Shown here: piece by piece, positions 17,795-26,834 of the stretch
How positions within the stretch are numbered: position 1 is the stretch's first letter
Layout: each line of letters begins with the position of its first letter
DNA from: Sphingobacterium kitahiroshimense
GTDB lineage: Bacteria > Bacteroidota > Bacteroidia > Sphingobacteriales > Sphingobacteriaceae
Length of the DNA: 64,000 nucleotides
NCBI RefSeq assembly: GCF_025961315.1
Contig: NZ_JAOQNK010000001.1
Span: 2,666,001 to 2,730,000 of the forward strand
Reading direction: 5' to 3'
Position numbers and translations under genes: made by a program
Notes under the pieces: generated by a model
Seen by the model: the letters and a program-made list of their open reading frames with translations, nothing else
Database searches by the model: none
What the model was told of the DNA's origin: nothing

Positions 17795-18361
17795 TCAGGA
17801 TTTTGGTGTTCCAGCATTCGTGAAATATTTGGCGTACCACGAATCTTTTAAGTCAGAAATAATAACACCTTTTTTTGTCGATACATGCACAAATTTATTA
17901 TTATGCAGATATACGCCAACATGATCCACATTACGTCCCCCGAACGAAAAAAACACCAAATCACCTTCTTTAAGCTGGGAATTTCGCTTGCTCTTAATTG
18001 CACCATCCATATCTCTGGATGAACGAGGTAAATTCTCTTTATATACTTTAAGATATAATATATTAACAAAACCTGAACAATCTACCCCTCTTTTTGTTGC
18101 ACCTCCCATACGATGTGGTATACCCATCCATTCATCAATAAAAGAATAAAGCGTAGGATTGAGTTCCTTTTTCTTTACTTGCAAAAGATCTACGTAATTA
18201 TCTAATGAACTTGTACTATAATTCTTACCCCTAGCTTCACTGGCATCTGTCAAAACTGCACTGCTGTGGCCACTGTTACTGTTCACCTTTTTCTTAACTG
18301 AACAACTACTGAGTAAAAGTATCACGCTGAAAAAAAATAATATATTACGTTTTATAGACAT
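17795..18361 (-). CDS. NlpC/P60-family lipoprotein (cell wall peptidase)
   Basis: 188 residues: lipobox ending at Cys20 (LLLSSC), a linker, and an NlpC/P60 papain-like domain with catalytic Cys95 (RGVDCSGFV), His147 (NVDHVGVYL) and a third polar residue His159 (FVHVST). Such enzymes cut peptidoglycan stem peptides, usually after D-Glu. It resembles the single-domain Spr/MepS type and would act from a membrane anchor in the periplasm. The gene is divergent from the DMT permease. Confidence 0.93.
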   Translation of the reverse strand: MSIKRNILFFFSVILLLSSCSVKKKVNSNSGHSSAVLTDASEARGKNYSTSSLDNYVDLLQVKKKELNPTLYSFIDEWMGIPHRMGGATKRGVDCSGFVNILYLKVYKENLPRSSRDMDGAIKSKRNSQLKEGDLVFFSFGGRNVDHVGVYLHNNKFVHVSTKKGVIISDLKDSWYAKYFTNAGTPKS

Positions 18362-18447
18362 ATCAAGAATAAATGTTAGGTAAATGTAATAAAACCAAAT
18401 TTAACTGGCAAACAAGCCCTTCTTTCTTCATATCTCTTTTCAAATTG

Positions 18448-18455
18448 TAATTTTG
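18448..18455 (+). promoter_or_regulatory. -7 box of the DMT permease gene
   Basis: TAATTTTG, overlapping the TTG start of the longest frame and ending 21 nt before the chosen ATG at 18477. Confidence 0.5.
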
Positions 18456-18476
18456 TCGGAATTTGTAAAATATAAT

Positions 18477-19373
18477 ATGGAAAAATTAAAAGGTGCTATT
18501 GCTGTATTTGTCGGTGCAAGTAGTTTTGGACTGTTGTCAACATTTGTTAAAAAAGCATATGCGCAAGATTACACTTTAGGGCAAGTAACTGGAGTACAAG
18601 CTATTTTTGGAATGATTATATTATGGGCAGTTTATCTGCTCATTCAGTTGCTAAACCCAAAAGCAAATCATGGTTTCTCTAAAAAATCTAATAAATGGAA
18701 AATTGTTATCAGTGGTATTTCTACAGGTCTAGTAAGTTTAGTTTATTACAAATGCGTTCAATTAGTGCCTGCTTCATTGGCGATTGTTCTATTGATGCAA
18801 TACATCTGGATAGGAACGTTAATTGAATATATTATATTCAAAAATAGACCTACCAATCGTCAATTGATTGGTATTGCAATTGTACTTATAGGAACTGTAT
18901 TTGCAACAGGTCTTATTGAACAAGGAATCGATAAACTCAATTGGACCGGCATTACCTACGGCGTATTAGCGGCAACTGCTTATGCAGTATTTCTAATTGT
19001 TAACGGACGAGTTGGAAATGACTATCCGCCAGTTCAAAAAAGTGCATTAATGGTCACTGGATCCTGCATCATGATCTGTTCCATCTTTCCGCCAACATTT
19101 TTGATATCGGGAGCTTTAGGTGACAGCATATGGCATTTCGGACTTATTCTTTCTTTCTTCGGAACTGTTATTCCACCATTATTATTTGCTTATGGAATTC
19201 CTAAAATCGGTTATTCTCTAAGTGGTATTTTAAGTTCTGCAGAACTACCAGTAGCAACTGCTATGTCATACTTCATACTTAAAGAAGCTGTAAGTCCTGT
19301 TCAATGGATAGGTGTATTCATGATATTAGCAACCGTCATTTGGTTAAATGCTAAAAAAGAAAAAGTCGCATAA
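18477..19373 (+). CDS. EamA/DMT-family transporter
   Basis: 298 residues with about ten membrane segments in two EamA halves (GAIAVFVGASSFGLLSTFVK near the N-terminus; LNWTGITYGVLAATAYAVFL opening the second half). These permeases export amino acids or other metabolites; no substrate can be assigned. The ATG at 18477 is preferred to a TTG eight codons upstream, which falls in the -7 box. A terminator shared with mtaB follows. Confidence 0.9.
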   Translation: MEKLKGAIAVFVGASSFGLLSTFVKKAYAQDYTLGQVTGVQAIFGMIILWAVYLLIQLLNPKANHGFSKKSNKWKIVISGISTGLVSLVYYKCVQLVPASLAIVLLMQYIWIGTLIEYIIFKNRPTNRQLIGIAIVLIGTVFATGLIEQGIDKLNWTGITYGVLAATAYAVFLIVNGRVGNDYPPVQKSALMVTGSCIMICSIFPPTFLISGALGDSIWHFGLILSFFGTVIPPLLFAYGIPKIGYSLSGILSSAELPVATAMSYFILKEAVSPVQWIGVFMILATVIWLNAKKEKVA

Positions 19374-19376
19374 CGA

Positions 19377-19416
19377 CAAGGGCTCAATTCGATTAGAATT
19401 GAGCCCTTATCTTTTA
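19377..19416. terminator. bidirectional terminator between the DMT permease and mtaB
   Basis: AAGGGCTCAATTC pairs with GAATTGAGCCCTT between convergent genes; T-rich stretch on the plus strand. Confidence 0.8.
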
Positions 19417-19428
19417 TATCATCTAGCA

Positions 19429-20748
19429 TTAGTGTGCTAATATTTCTTTTAACTCTACTATTTCAACTTCACAACCGTCTGTAATCGATAAGAATTTTAC
19501 ATGTGCAACTTCGTTGACCAGCAAAGGATCGTAGGCTGTACGAACTTTCACATAATTTTTGGAGAAACCATGCATATATCCGTCCTTCTCATCACTCTCA
19601 AAAAGTACTTCGCCTACTTTATCCAATTGTTTCTCATAGAAAGCACGACGCTTTTTCTCTGACAAAATGTGTAGCATTTTACTACGGTCACTGCGCTGAG
19701 ATCCAGGGACTGCCCCTTCCATCTGTGCAGCTATTGTATTTTCACGTTCAGAATAAGTAAAGACATGCAAATAGGAAATGTCCATGTCATTTAAAAAATT
19801 GTAAGTGTCTATAAAGTCTTCACGAGTCTCTCCAGGAAACCCCACAATGACATCAACGCCAATACAGCAATCCGGCATTAATTCCTTAATCTTCTCCACA
19901 CGCTGTGCATAAAGCTCCCGCTTGTAACGGCGGCGCATCATACTCAATACTTTATTATTTCCAGACTGTAAAGGCATATGAAAATGTGGAACAAAACGTT
20001 TTGATTGTGCTACAAATTCAATAATCTCATTGGCCAAAAGATTTGGCTCTATCGAAGAAATACGGATACGGTCTATTCCTGACACTTCGTCCAAAGCCTT
20101 TACAAGGTCTAAGAATTTATCTTGTCGTTTACCGTCTCGAATACCAAAATCACCGATATTTACACCCGTTAGCACAATTTCTTTTACGCCAGATGCCGCA
20201 ATTTCCTCGGCTTGAAGTACGATATCCTCAATTTTCCCCGAACGGCTTGCTCCACGAGCAAGAGGAATTGTACAAAAAGTACAAGAATAATCACATCCAT
20301 CTTGTACTTTTAGGAATGTACGCGTACGGTCACCGATTGAATATGCAGATACAAATTGATTGGTTTCATCAATTGGTGCATTATGAACAACAGCCTTCTC
20401 GTTTTTTGTCAGATCATTGATATGTTCGATAATATTGAACTTTTCTGCGGCACCTAAAACCATATCCACTCCCGGAATTTCAGCAATCTCAGCTGGTTTC
20501 AACTGCGCATAACAACCGACAATGGTGATATAAGCATTAGGTGAATATTTAAGTGCTTCCTTTACTACCTTGCGACATTTCTTATCTGCATGATCCGTTA
20601 CTGAACATGTATTAATAACATAAACATCTGCCGCACTATTGAATGGCGTGGTTTCATAACCCGCATCTTGAAAGACACGACCTATGGAGGATGTTTCTGA
20701 AAAATTCAATTTACATCCTAAGGTATAGAAAGCTACTTTTTTACTCAT
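19429..20748 (-). CDS. mtaB: tRNA (N6-threonylcarbamoyladenosine-37-C2) methylthiotransferase
   Basis: A radical-SAM enzyme of 439 residues that makes ms2t6A at position 37 of ANN-decoding tRNAs. The N-terminal Fe-S domain has Cys12, Cys48 and Cys79; the radical-SAM motif is Cys152-x3-Cys156-x2-Cys159 (DGCDYSCTFCTIPLARG), and a TRAM-like domain ends the protein. The sequence around the radical-SAM cysteines fits MtaB better than MiaB or RimO. The TTG of the longest frame is rejected for the ATG at 20748, 10 nt after a TATTTTTG box. Its substrate t6A depends on TsaB, also encoded here (42969-43676). Confidence 0.93.
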   Translation of the reverse strand: MSKKVAFYTLGCKLNFSETSSIGRVFQDAGYETTPFNSAADVYVINTCSVTDHADKKCRKVVKEALKYSPNAYITIVGCYAQLKPAEIAEIPGVDMVLGAAEKFNIIEHINDLTKNEKAVVHNAPIDETNQFVSAYSIGDRTRTFLKVQDGCDYSCTFCTIPLARGASRSGKIEDIVLQAEEIAASGVKEIVLTGVNIGDFGIRDGKRQDKFLDLVKALDEVSGIDRIRISSIEPNLLANEIIEFVAQSKRFVPHFHMPLQSGNNKVLSMMRRRYKRELYAQRVEKIKELMPDCCIGVDVIVGFPGETREDFIDTYNFLNDMDISYLHVFTYSERENTIAAQMEGAVPGSQRSDRSKMLHILSEKKRRAFYEKQLDKVGEVLFESDEKDGYMHGFSKNYVKVRTAYDPLLVNEVAHVKFLSITDGCEVEIVELKEILAH

Positions 20749-21082
20749 AATGATTTTGCAAAAATACAACAAAAAGCTCCAAATGAAAATTCTTAATTCT
20801 GATTTAAACGCTTTTCAATTAATTATGAGATTTTAATGATCCAAAATTTAACAATATCAGTTTTGATTTCTTTATTTTACCGTCTTTCTTTACATTGCTA
20901 TGATAGTGTAACACATATGAAAATGATGTGCACACTTTTATAAATTTTCATGAGAATACTTCAAAAAATCTTACCTTCGTATAGAATATTACATGATTAT
21001 ACAGCGAGCATCTTTGTTGGTATATTACAGCCAAAAAGACGCTGTTTGTTAATCACAAAATAAATAAAAGCAACTATTTACA
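20749..21082. other. divergent intergenic region, mtaB / thyA
   Basis: 334 bp. The mtaB -7 box lies at 20766-20759. For thyA only imperfect boxes are seen: TACCTTCG (20972-20979) and CATCTTTG (21009-21016). No ORF or RNA gene found. Confidence 0.4.
20759..20766 (-). promoter_or_regulatory. -7 box of mtaB
   Basis: TATTTTTG on the minus strand, 10 nt before the chosen ATG. Confidence 0.55.
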
Positions 21083-21904
21083 ATGAAACAATATATTGAC
21101 TTACTAAAGCACGTATATACAAACGGGGTTATTAAAACTGACCGTACTGGAACTGGAACTAAAAGTGTATTTGGATATCAGATGCGTTTCAATTTAAAGG
21201 AGGGCTTTCCACTTGTTACGACAAAAAAATTACATTTAAGATCAATTATCCATGAATTGATCTGGTTTTTGAAAGGTGAAACAAACATCAAATATTTAAA
21301 AGACAATGGTGTCAGTATCTGGGATGAGTGGGCTGATGAAAATGGTAATTTAGGTCCTGTTTATGGATCACAATGGCGTTCATGGCCAACTCCTGATGGA
21401 GGCCATATCGATCAGATTGAAAAAATAATCAAGCAATTGAAGACTTCACCCGATTCAAGAAGAATCATTGTGTCTGCCTGGAATGTTGCAGAAATTGAAA
21501 ATATGGCTTTACCTCCTTGTCATGCATTTTTTCAATTCTATGTTGCTCCTGCTGATCCTGAAAATGGAATCTTAAAACCACAGTTGTCTTGTCAGCTATA
21601 TCAAAGAAGTGCAGATATCTTTCTAGGTGTACCATTTAATATTGCATCTTATGCTTTATTAACCATGATGGTGGCACAGGTTTGTGATATGGAAGCCGCT
21701 GAATTTATTCACACCTTAGGAGATGCCCATATATACAGTAATCACTTCGAACAAACAGAATTACAATTGAGCCGTGAACCAAAGGCTTTACCTCAATTAA
21801 AAATCAATCCAGAAGTAAAAGATATCTTTGATTTTAAATTTGAGGACTTCGAGTTGTTAAATTATGAATCCCATTCGCATATTAAAGCTCCTGTAGCAGT
21901 TTAA
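21083..21904 (+). CDS. thyA: thymidylate synthase
   Basis: Converts dUMP to dTMP using methylenetetrahydrofolate. The 273 residues carry [31 protein letters not shown], catalytic Cys146 in [12 protein letters not shown], and [21 protein letters not shown], the classical ThyA core. A short insertion after FYV (APADPENGI) explains the extra length over E. coli ThyA (264). folA starts 38 nt later, so the enzyme that uses folate is paired with the one that regenerates it. Confidence 0.97.
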   Translation: MKQYIDLLKHVYTNGVIKTDRTGTGTKSVFGYQMRFNLKEGFPLVTTKKLHLRSIIHELIWFLKGETNIKYLKDNGVSIWDEWADENGNLGPVYGSQWRSWPTPDGGHIDQIEKIIKQLKTSPDSRRIIVSAWNVAEIENMALPPCHAFFQFYVAPADPENGILKPQLSCQLYQRSADIFLGVPFNIASYALLTMMVAQVCDMEAAEFIHTLGDAHIYSNHFEQTELQLSREPKALPQLKINPEVKDIFDFKFEDFELLNYESHSHIKAPVAV

Positions 21905-21941
21905 AAAGAATCTTCTTTATATACATGTGTAACCTATAGAA

Positions 21942-22436
21942 ATGAGTAAACTTAAAATAACATTAATTGTCGCCGCTACTGAAAATAATGTAATCGGTAA
22001 AGGAAATAAAATGCCTTGGCATTTACCAAATGATCTTAAATATTTCAAAAAAAACACACTTGAACATAGTGTGGTTATGGGGAGAAAAACTTTTGAGTCT
22101 CTTGGTAAACCATTACCAGATCGCAGAAATATTATCTTGACAAGAGACATGACCGCAAAATCTGATGATGTGGATATCGCCAATAGCTTTCAAGAAGTAT
22201 TAAATTATTGCAGAGATGAAAGAGAGATCTTTGTTATTGGTGGTGGCGAAATATTTAAACAAACGTTACCATTCGCAGATAAAATATTATTGACCAGGTT
22301 GCATACAACTATTGATGGAGATGCTTACTTTCCAGAATTACCAGCACATGAATGGATATTAGAAAGCGAAGACACGCATGAAAAAGATGAAAAACATGCT
22401 TTTGACTATAGCTTTCAGGTGTACGTCAGAAAATAA
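21942..22436 (+). CDS. folA: dihydrofolate reductase
   Basis: Reduces dihydrofolate, the by-product of ThyA, with NADPH. In 164 residues it shows the start ITLIVAATENNVIGKGNKMPWHLPNDLKYFK (Asp27-equivalent in LPNDLK), VMGRKTFESLGKPLPDR, and the cofactor loop FVIGGGEIFKQTLPFADK. Length is typical of chromosomal DHFR, and nothing suggests an acquired trimethoprim-resistance type. Second gene of a thyA-folA operon with a terminator after it. Confidence 0.96.
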   Translation: MSKLKITLIVAATENNVIGKGNKMPWHLPNDLKYFKKNTLEHSVVMGRKTFESLGKPLPDRRNIILTRDMTAKSDDVDIANSFQEVLNYCRDEREIFVIGGGEIFKQTLPFADKILLTRLHTTIDGDAYFPELPAHEWILESEDTHEKDEKHAFDYSFQVYVRK

Positions 22437-22438
22437 AG

Positions 22439-22473
22439 ATAAAGGCTTCTCTAATTGTAAGAAGCCTTTATTG
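22439..22473 (+). terminator. terminator of thyA-folA
   Basis: AAAGGCTTCT pairs with AGAAGCCTTT; a short T-rich stretch follows. Confidence 0.75.
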
Positions 22474-22512
22474 TAAACCATCCTTTCGAAAATCAGTATA
22501 CTAAATCCAATT

Positions 22513-23757
22513 ATGCATAAATTTCTAACATTTTTTTTCATCAGTATCATTCCTTACTCCTTTGCTCAAAAAATGGATACAATTTACCTCGAAAAATTAT
22601 TACAAGGCCATCCCGAATTGTTTCAAAAGATCTTAGATCACCCGAGTAAAAATGAAGTTCAAATTCTCTATACGCAAATTGATCGGGATAAAAATAATGT
22701 GCCACATTTTAAATCATTCAGTTATAGATTAAATCCAAACTGGTATTTCTATCCTGCCAGCACAGTTAAGCTCCCAACGGCAATCCTAGCATTAGAAAAA
22801 ATAAATGAGCTAAAGATTGCTGGATTATCAAAAGATACACCGTTAAGAATCGACTCTTCTTATGAGAAACAAACAGCTGTTGTACAAGATGAGTCTGCTA
22901 AAAATGGTCTCCCGTCAGTTGGTCAATATATTAAAAAAATCCTTTTGACAAGTGACAATGACGCACAGAACAGACTTTTCGAATTTATCGGACGTGCTGA
23001 ATTGAATAGCAAATTACAAAAGCATGGCGCACAAAACTCACGCATTGTCAATAGACTGGCCATAGGTGACAAAGGTGTCTGGGCAAAACACACCAATCCC
23101 ATTACTTTCTACTTAGAAGATAAAACCCTCTATAAACAGGATGCCCAATTTGATCCAAACGACTACCCTATTAAGCTAGAAAATACTCGTCAAGGAAAAG
23201 GTTACATGAATGACAAAGACGAGCTTATTCATGAACAATGGAGTTTTGAAGGGTTAAATGTTTACCCGTTAGATGATCAGCAACTGATCATGAAAAAATT
23301 ACTTTTCCCGGAAGCTTTCGATGCTCGCAAAAGATTCAAATTAACAAATGATGATTATTCATTTTTGTACGACTACATGTCGCGTTATCCGTTTGAGTCG
23401 GATTACCCTAAATATGACACAACTGAATTCTGGCCGACATATAGTAAATTGCTTTTTTATGGCCGTGATAAAAAGGCAACAATAAATCCAAATATTCGCA
23501 TTTTCAATAAATATGGAGATTCCTATGGTTATAATATTGATAACGCATACATTGTTGATTTTGAAAAGGGGATAGAGTTCCTATTGGCTGTAGTAATCCA
23601 ATCTAATGAAAATGGAATTTATAATGATGGAATCTACGAGTATGAAACTGTCACCTACCCATTTCTAAAAAACATAGGCCAAATTATCTACCAGGAAGAA
23701 CTCAAAAGAACGAAAGAATTTAGACCTGATCTAACGAAATTTGATTTTAGAAAATAA
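22513..23757 (+). CDS. class A beta-lactamase-like serine hydrolase, secreted
   Basis: 414 residues with a signal peptide (cut near SFAQK, residue 20) and a penicillin-recognition fold: the SxxK motif is Ser83-Thr-Val-Lys86 (PASTVKLPTA), the SDN motif is Ser147-Asp-Asn149 (LLTSDNDAQ), and KYG in FNKYGDSYG stands where class A enzymes have KTG. It is about 130 residues longer than a normal class A enzyme, with an acidic, Tyr-rich insertion between the SDN and KYG motifs. I cannot find a clear Glu166 omega-loop motif, so true beta-lactamase activity is doubtful. It may be a cell-wall or ester hydrolase. It lies between folA and ddl. Confidence 0.75.
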   Translation: MHKFLTFFFISIIPYSFAQKMDTIYLEKLLQGHPELFQKILDHPSKNEVQILYTQIDRDKNNVPHFKSFSYRLNPNWYFYPASTVKLPTAILALEKINELKIAGLSKDTPLRIDSSYEKQTAVVQDESAKNGLPSVGQYIKKILLTSDNDAQNRLFEFIGRAELNSKLQKHGAQNSRIVNRLAIGDKGVWAKHTNPITFYLEDKTLYKQDAQFDPNDYPIKLENTRQGKGYMNDKDELIHEQWSFEGLNVYPLDDQQLIMKKLLFPEAFDARKRFKLTNDDYSFLYDYMSRYPFESDYPKYDTTEFWPTYSKLLFYGRDKKATINPNIRIFNKYGDSYGYNIDNAYIVDFEKGIEFLLAVVIQSNENGIYNDGIYEYETVTYPFLKNIGQIIYQEELKRTKEFRPDLTKFDFRK

Positions 23758-23797
23758 AAAAAGTTACATTACATGAAGTTGTAATGTAACTTTTAAA
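23756..23797. terminator. bidirectional terminator between the hydrolase and ddl
   Basis: AAAGTTACATTACA pairs with TGTAATGTAACTTTT between convergent genes, with A/T runs outside both arms. Confidence 0.85.
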
Positions 23798-23811
23798 ATC
23801 TCATACTGAAG

Positions 23812-24816
23812 TTATTTTTTTAGCGCCACTTCGATTAAATTACCGTAAAACTCTTGTTCCGTCAATCCTGCCGCGCGGACTTGTTGAGGAATAAAACTTT
23901 GGGGAGTTTGCCCTGGAATGGTATTGATTTCAATAAAATAAAACTTATCCGTATCGTTTTCCAAAAAGAAATCAATACGGACCATTCCTTTACAATTCAA
24001 TCGCACATAAATATCTTTTAAAATCTTTCCTATACGCAATTGCTGATTTACATCCAGATCCGCTGGTGTAATTTCTTCTGTAAGCCCGGGAATATACTTT
24101 GCCTCAAAATCAAAAAACTCACGTGTTGTTTTCACTTCAGTAGCCGGTAAAACAACCAATTCCCCGTCGACATTACGATAAATACCTTCCGAAAATTCAC
24201 GGCCGTTTACAAACTCCTCAACAATAACCTGGCTACCGGTGTTTTCAGCATCAAAAGCTTTATCAATGGCTACTTTTAGTTCATCTGCCACTTTTACTTT
24301 GGTCATACCTATACTACTACCTCCAGCATTAGGTTTTACAAAATAAGGCAGGGATAATTTATCTTCTACTAGCTCAACGGCTTGAGCTCGTTGATTTTCA
24401 AACAATAAGACAGATTTAGCTAAAAACAAATCATTAAGATCTGCCAAAATCGCTTTTGTATATCCCTTATTCATTGTTAGCGCCGAAGTCAACGCATCAC
24501 ATGATGTATAAGGTATGCCAACTAAGTCAAAATAGCTCTGTAATCGCCCATCTTCACCGGGTGAACCATGAACCATTATAAAAGCCAATTCAAACTGAAC
24601 AATACTATCATCAAGCACTAAAGTAAAATCTTCTTTATTGATTGCATGCTTTATTCCTGAATCACTAACATAAAACCATGCATCTTTGGTAATCGTAATT
24701 TGATAGATATCGTACTTATTGTGATCAAGCTGTGAGTATACAAATGCAGAACTTTTAAAAGAAACTTCTGCTTCACCTGTATAACCTCCAGTTATTAATG
24801 CTATTTTTGTTTTCAT
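23812..24816 (-). CDS. ddl: D-alanine--D-alanine ligase
   Basis: Joins two D-Ala for peptidoglycan precursors, using ATP. The 334-residue ATP-grasp protein shows ALITGGYTGEAEVS, MVHGSPGEDGRLQSYFDLVGIPYTS, KPNAGGSSIGMTKV and the metal-binding end MVRIDFFLENDTDKFYFIEINTIPGQTPQS. In many bacteria ddl sits in the dcw cluster; here it is about 24 kb away from it and divergent from a PASTA-mltG operon. A 16-bp inverted repeat lies upstream of its -7 box. Confidence 0.97.
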   Translation of the reverse strand: MKTKIALITGGYTGEAEVSFKSSAFVYSQLDHNKYDIYQITITKDAWFYVSDSGIKHAINKEDFTLVLDDSIVQFELAFIMVHGSPGEDGRLQSYFDLVGIPYTSCDALTSALTMNKGYTKAILADLNDLFLAKSVLLFENQRAQAVELVEDKLSLPYFVKPNAGGSSIGMTKVKVADELKVAIDKAFDAENTGSQVIVEEFVNGREFSEGIYRNVDGELVVLPATEVKTTREFFDFEAKYIPGLTEEITPADLDVNQQLRIGKILKDIYVRLNCKGMVRIDFFLENDTDKFYFIEINTIPGQTPQSFIPQQVRAAGLTEQEFYGNLIEVALKK

Positions 24817-24838
24817 AAAATTATCGTGATTCTTCTAA

Positions 24839-24846
24839 CAAATATA
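24839..24846 (-). promoter_or_regulatory. -7 box of ddl
   Basis: TATATTTG on the minus strand, 22 nt before the ddl ATG. No -33 TTG; the inverted repeat at 24871-24914 begins where it would lie. Confidence 0.5.
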
Positions 24847-24870
24847 ATTTGCTATACACAGAAAAACGAA

Positions 24871-24914
24871 TATTTTTGTTCAATATTTAAAAGGGCAGAT
24901 ATTGAACAAAAATA
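24871..24914. repeat. perfect 16-bp inverted repeat between ddl and the PASTA-mltG operon
   Basis: TATTTTTGTTCAATAT (24871-24886) and its exact complement (24899-24914) enclose 12 nt. It sits upstream of both divergent genes, over the expected -33 region of ddl, and has no terminator context. It could be an operator or a leader hairpin. Confidence 0.7.
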
Positions 24915-24971
24915 GTGGCTTTAATCTTGCTTAGAAAATATACGATAAAATGATTTTTTAAAGAAATATAA

Positions 24972-25790
24972 ATGTCAAAAATATTACAGTATTTAAAAAC
25001 GAATACGTTTAGAAACAACATTCTAATCGCTATTGGATTTGTTTTAGCAATTTTCCTATTCATCTATCTTGGTTTAAAAGTATATACCAAACACGATGAA
25101 TCGATAGAAGTTCCACAAGTAAAAGGCTTACATATTAATGCTGCTATCTCAGCATTAGAAAATGCGAACTTGGAATATCAAATTGATTCCGTTTATCAAA
25201 TGGATGCTAAACCAGGTCTAGTAATTGAACAAGATCCCGAAGCTAAATTTCATGTAAAAAGCGGACGTACAATCTACTTAACTATTATTACACAGGTAGC
25301 TCCTGAAATCGCGTTTCCAAAAATCAAGGATAAAACATTAATTGAAGCATCCTCTATACTAAAAAACCATAATTTACGTATAGGTGATACAACTTATATT
25401 GCAGACATAGCAAGAGATATTGTTTTAGATGCCCAATTTGCAGGGCAATCTATTCGTGATGGCAGAATGATTCCAAAAGGATCTAAAATTGATTTAATAT
25501 TGGGTAATGGTCAGGGCGCAAATGAAGTTCAAATACCGGATTTATCAGGATTGACTGTTACGGAAGCAAAATTTGCATTACAGGGAATAGGATTATCTTT
25601 GGGTACGGTGACTTACGATATTGGCGTGTCGGATACGAGTACAGCCCGTGTTATCACACAGTTTCCTGGTTTAGAGACCGGGATCACGAGTATTGGATCC
25701 AAAGTGGATCTTACGTTGTCCAATACTGTCCCTGCTACTCCACCAGTAACAGCTCCTTCTTCACCGCAAAAACAAAAAACAAATCCATAA
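24972..25790 (+). CDS. membrane-anchored PASTA-repeat protein
   Basis: 272 residues: a cytoplasmic start, one membrane segment (about 18-37, LIAIGFVLAIFLFIYLGL), then three PASTA repeats (about 45-112, 113-180, 186-253) and a Pro/Thr-rich tail. PASTA domains bind peptidoglycan stems or muropeptides and usually sit on Ser/Thr kinases or penicillin-binding proteins; here neither a kinase nor a transpeptidase is attached. First gene of a four-gene operon, 2 nt before mltG, so a role in cell wall sensing or in guiding MltG is inferred. Confidence 0.87.
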   Translation: MSKILQYLKTNTFRNNILIAIGFVLAIFLFIYLGLKVYTKHDESIEVPQVKGLHINAAISALENANLEYQIDSVYQMDAKPGLVIEQDPEAKFHVKSGRTIYLTIITQVAPEIAFPKIKDKTLIEASSILKNHNLRIGDTTYIADIARDIVLDAQFAGQSIRDGRMIPKGSKIDLILGNGQGANEVQIPDLSGLTVTEAKFALQGIGLSLGTVTYDIGVSDTSTARVITQFPGLETGITSIGSKVDLTLSNTVPATPPVTAPSSPQKQKTNP

Positions 25791-25792
25791 AT

Positions 25793-26833
25793 ATGGAAAA
25801 TAAAAAGAGAATACCAAATTGGTTAAAAATCATTGCACTCCTAATCTTTATTATTGGAGGATATTTCGGCTGGACAGCTTACACCACTTTCCTAGCATCA
25901 AATGTTACAGATAATCAAAAATACCTGTATATCAATACAGGTGATACTTATTTACAAGTATTACAAAAAATAAAAGATCAAAAAATAGTGGAAGATCCAA
26001 ATAGTTTTGATCGCGCTGCTAAATATCAGAATTATACGGAGAGTGTTAAGCCTGGTCGTTATGCTTTGACTCCAGGAATGAACAACCGAAGATTTATCGG
26101 TAATTTGAGAGGAGGCTATCAAGATGCTGTTAAATTTAGATTCGAAAATATCCGCTTAAAGGAAAACTTTGCTGGTAAACTTGCAGAAAATTTCGAGGCT
26201 GACTCTATCACGTTCTTAAAACTATTAAATGATGAGAATCTAGCAAAGTCATACGGTTTTACTAAAGATAATTTCATTGCAATGTTTATTCCAAATACAT
26301 ATGAACTTTATTGGAATACTGCGCCCGAAAAATTATTTGCACGTTTTCATGATGAATGGGAAAAATTTTGGACAAAAGATCGCTTAGCAAAAGCAAAAGC
26401 AATCAACCTGACACCACAGGAAGTTAGTTCTCTTGCTGCCATTGTTAAAGGTGAAGCACTTCACAAAGACGAAATGCCCGCTATCGCCGGGTTATATCTC
26501 AACAGATTACAAAAAGGAATGCTTTTACAGGCTGATCCGACAGTTATTTTTGCCACTCAAGATTTTACTATCCGACGTGTATTGAATAAACATTTAAGAA
26601 CTGATAATCCATATAATACCTATATCTATAAAGGTCTTCCTCCAGGTCCTATTATGATGCCTAGTATTGTTGCCATAGATGCTGTATTAAATTATAAGCA
26701 TCACGACTATATTTATATGTGTGCTAAAGAAGACTTTTCTGGATACCATGCTTTTGCTACTAATGTCGCTGAACATCAAATAAACGCCCGCAAATTTCAA
26801 AAAGCATTAGACGAACGAAATATCAAAAAATAG
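25793..26833 (+). CDS. mltG: endolytic murein transglycosylase
   Basis: MltG cuts nascent glycan strands in the inner membrane and so sets their length. The 346 residues have one N-terminal membrane segment (10-30), a LysM-like region, and the YceG catalytic domain with Glu221 in LAAIVKGEAL, followed by YLNRLQKGMLLQADPTVIFA and NPYNTYIYKGLPPGPIMMPS. E. coli MltG has IVEKET at the catalytic site; the essential second Glu is kept. Coupled to the PASTA gene (2 nt) and to the thioesterase (1 nt). Confidence 0.94.
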   Translation: MENKKRIPNWLKIIALLIFIIGGYFGWTAYTTFLASNVTDNQKYLYINTGDTYLQVLQKIKDQKIVEDPNSFDRAAKYQNYTESVKPGRYALTPGMNNRRFIGNLRGGYQDAVKFRFENIRLKENFAGKLAENFEADSITFLKLLNDENLAKSYGFTKDNFIAMFIPNTYELYWNTAPEKLFARFHDEWEKFWTKDRLAKAKAINLTPQEVSSLAAIVKGEALHKDEMPAIAGLYLNRLQKGMLLQADPTVIFATQDFTIRRVLNKHLRTDNPYNTYIYKGLPPGPIMMPSIVAIDAVLNYKHHDYIYMCAKEDFSGYHAFATNVAEHQINARKFQKALDERNIKK

Positions 26834-26834
26834 T

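Noticed and set aside
20030..20420. Plus-strand open frames inside mtaB
   Set aside because: They are antisense shadows of a well-conserved gene, with no start signals or protein family features of their own. The same holds for the antisense frames in etfA, ftsZ, ftsA and ftsI.
22513..23757. Annotation as a true beta-lactamase resistance gene
   Set aside because: Motifs are class A-like, but the length, the KYG motif and no recognisable Glu166 loop do not support hydrolysis of beta-lactams.
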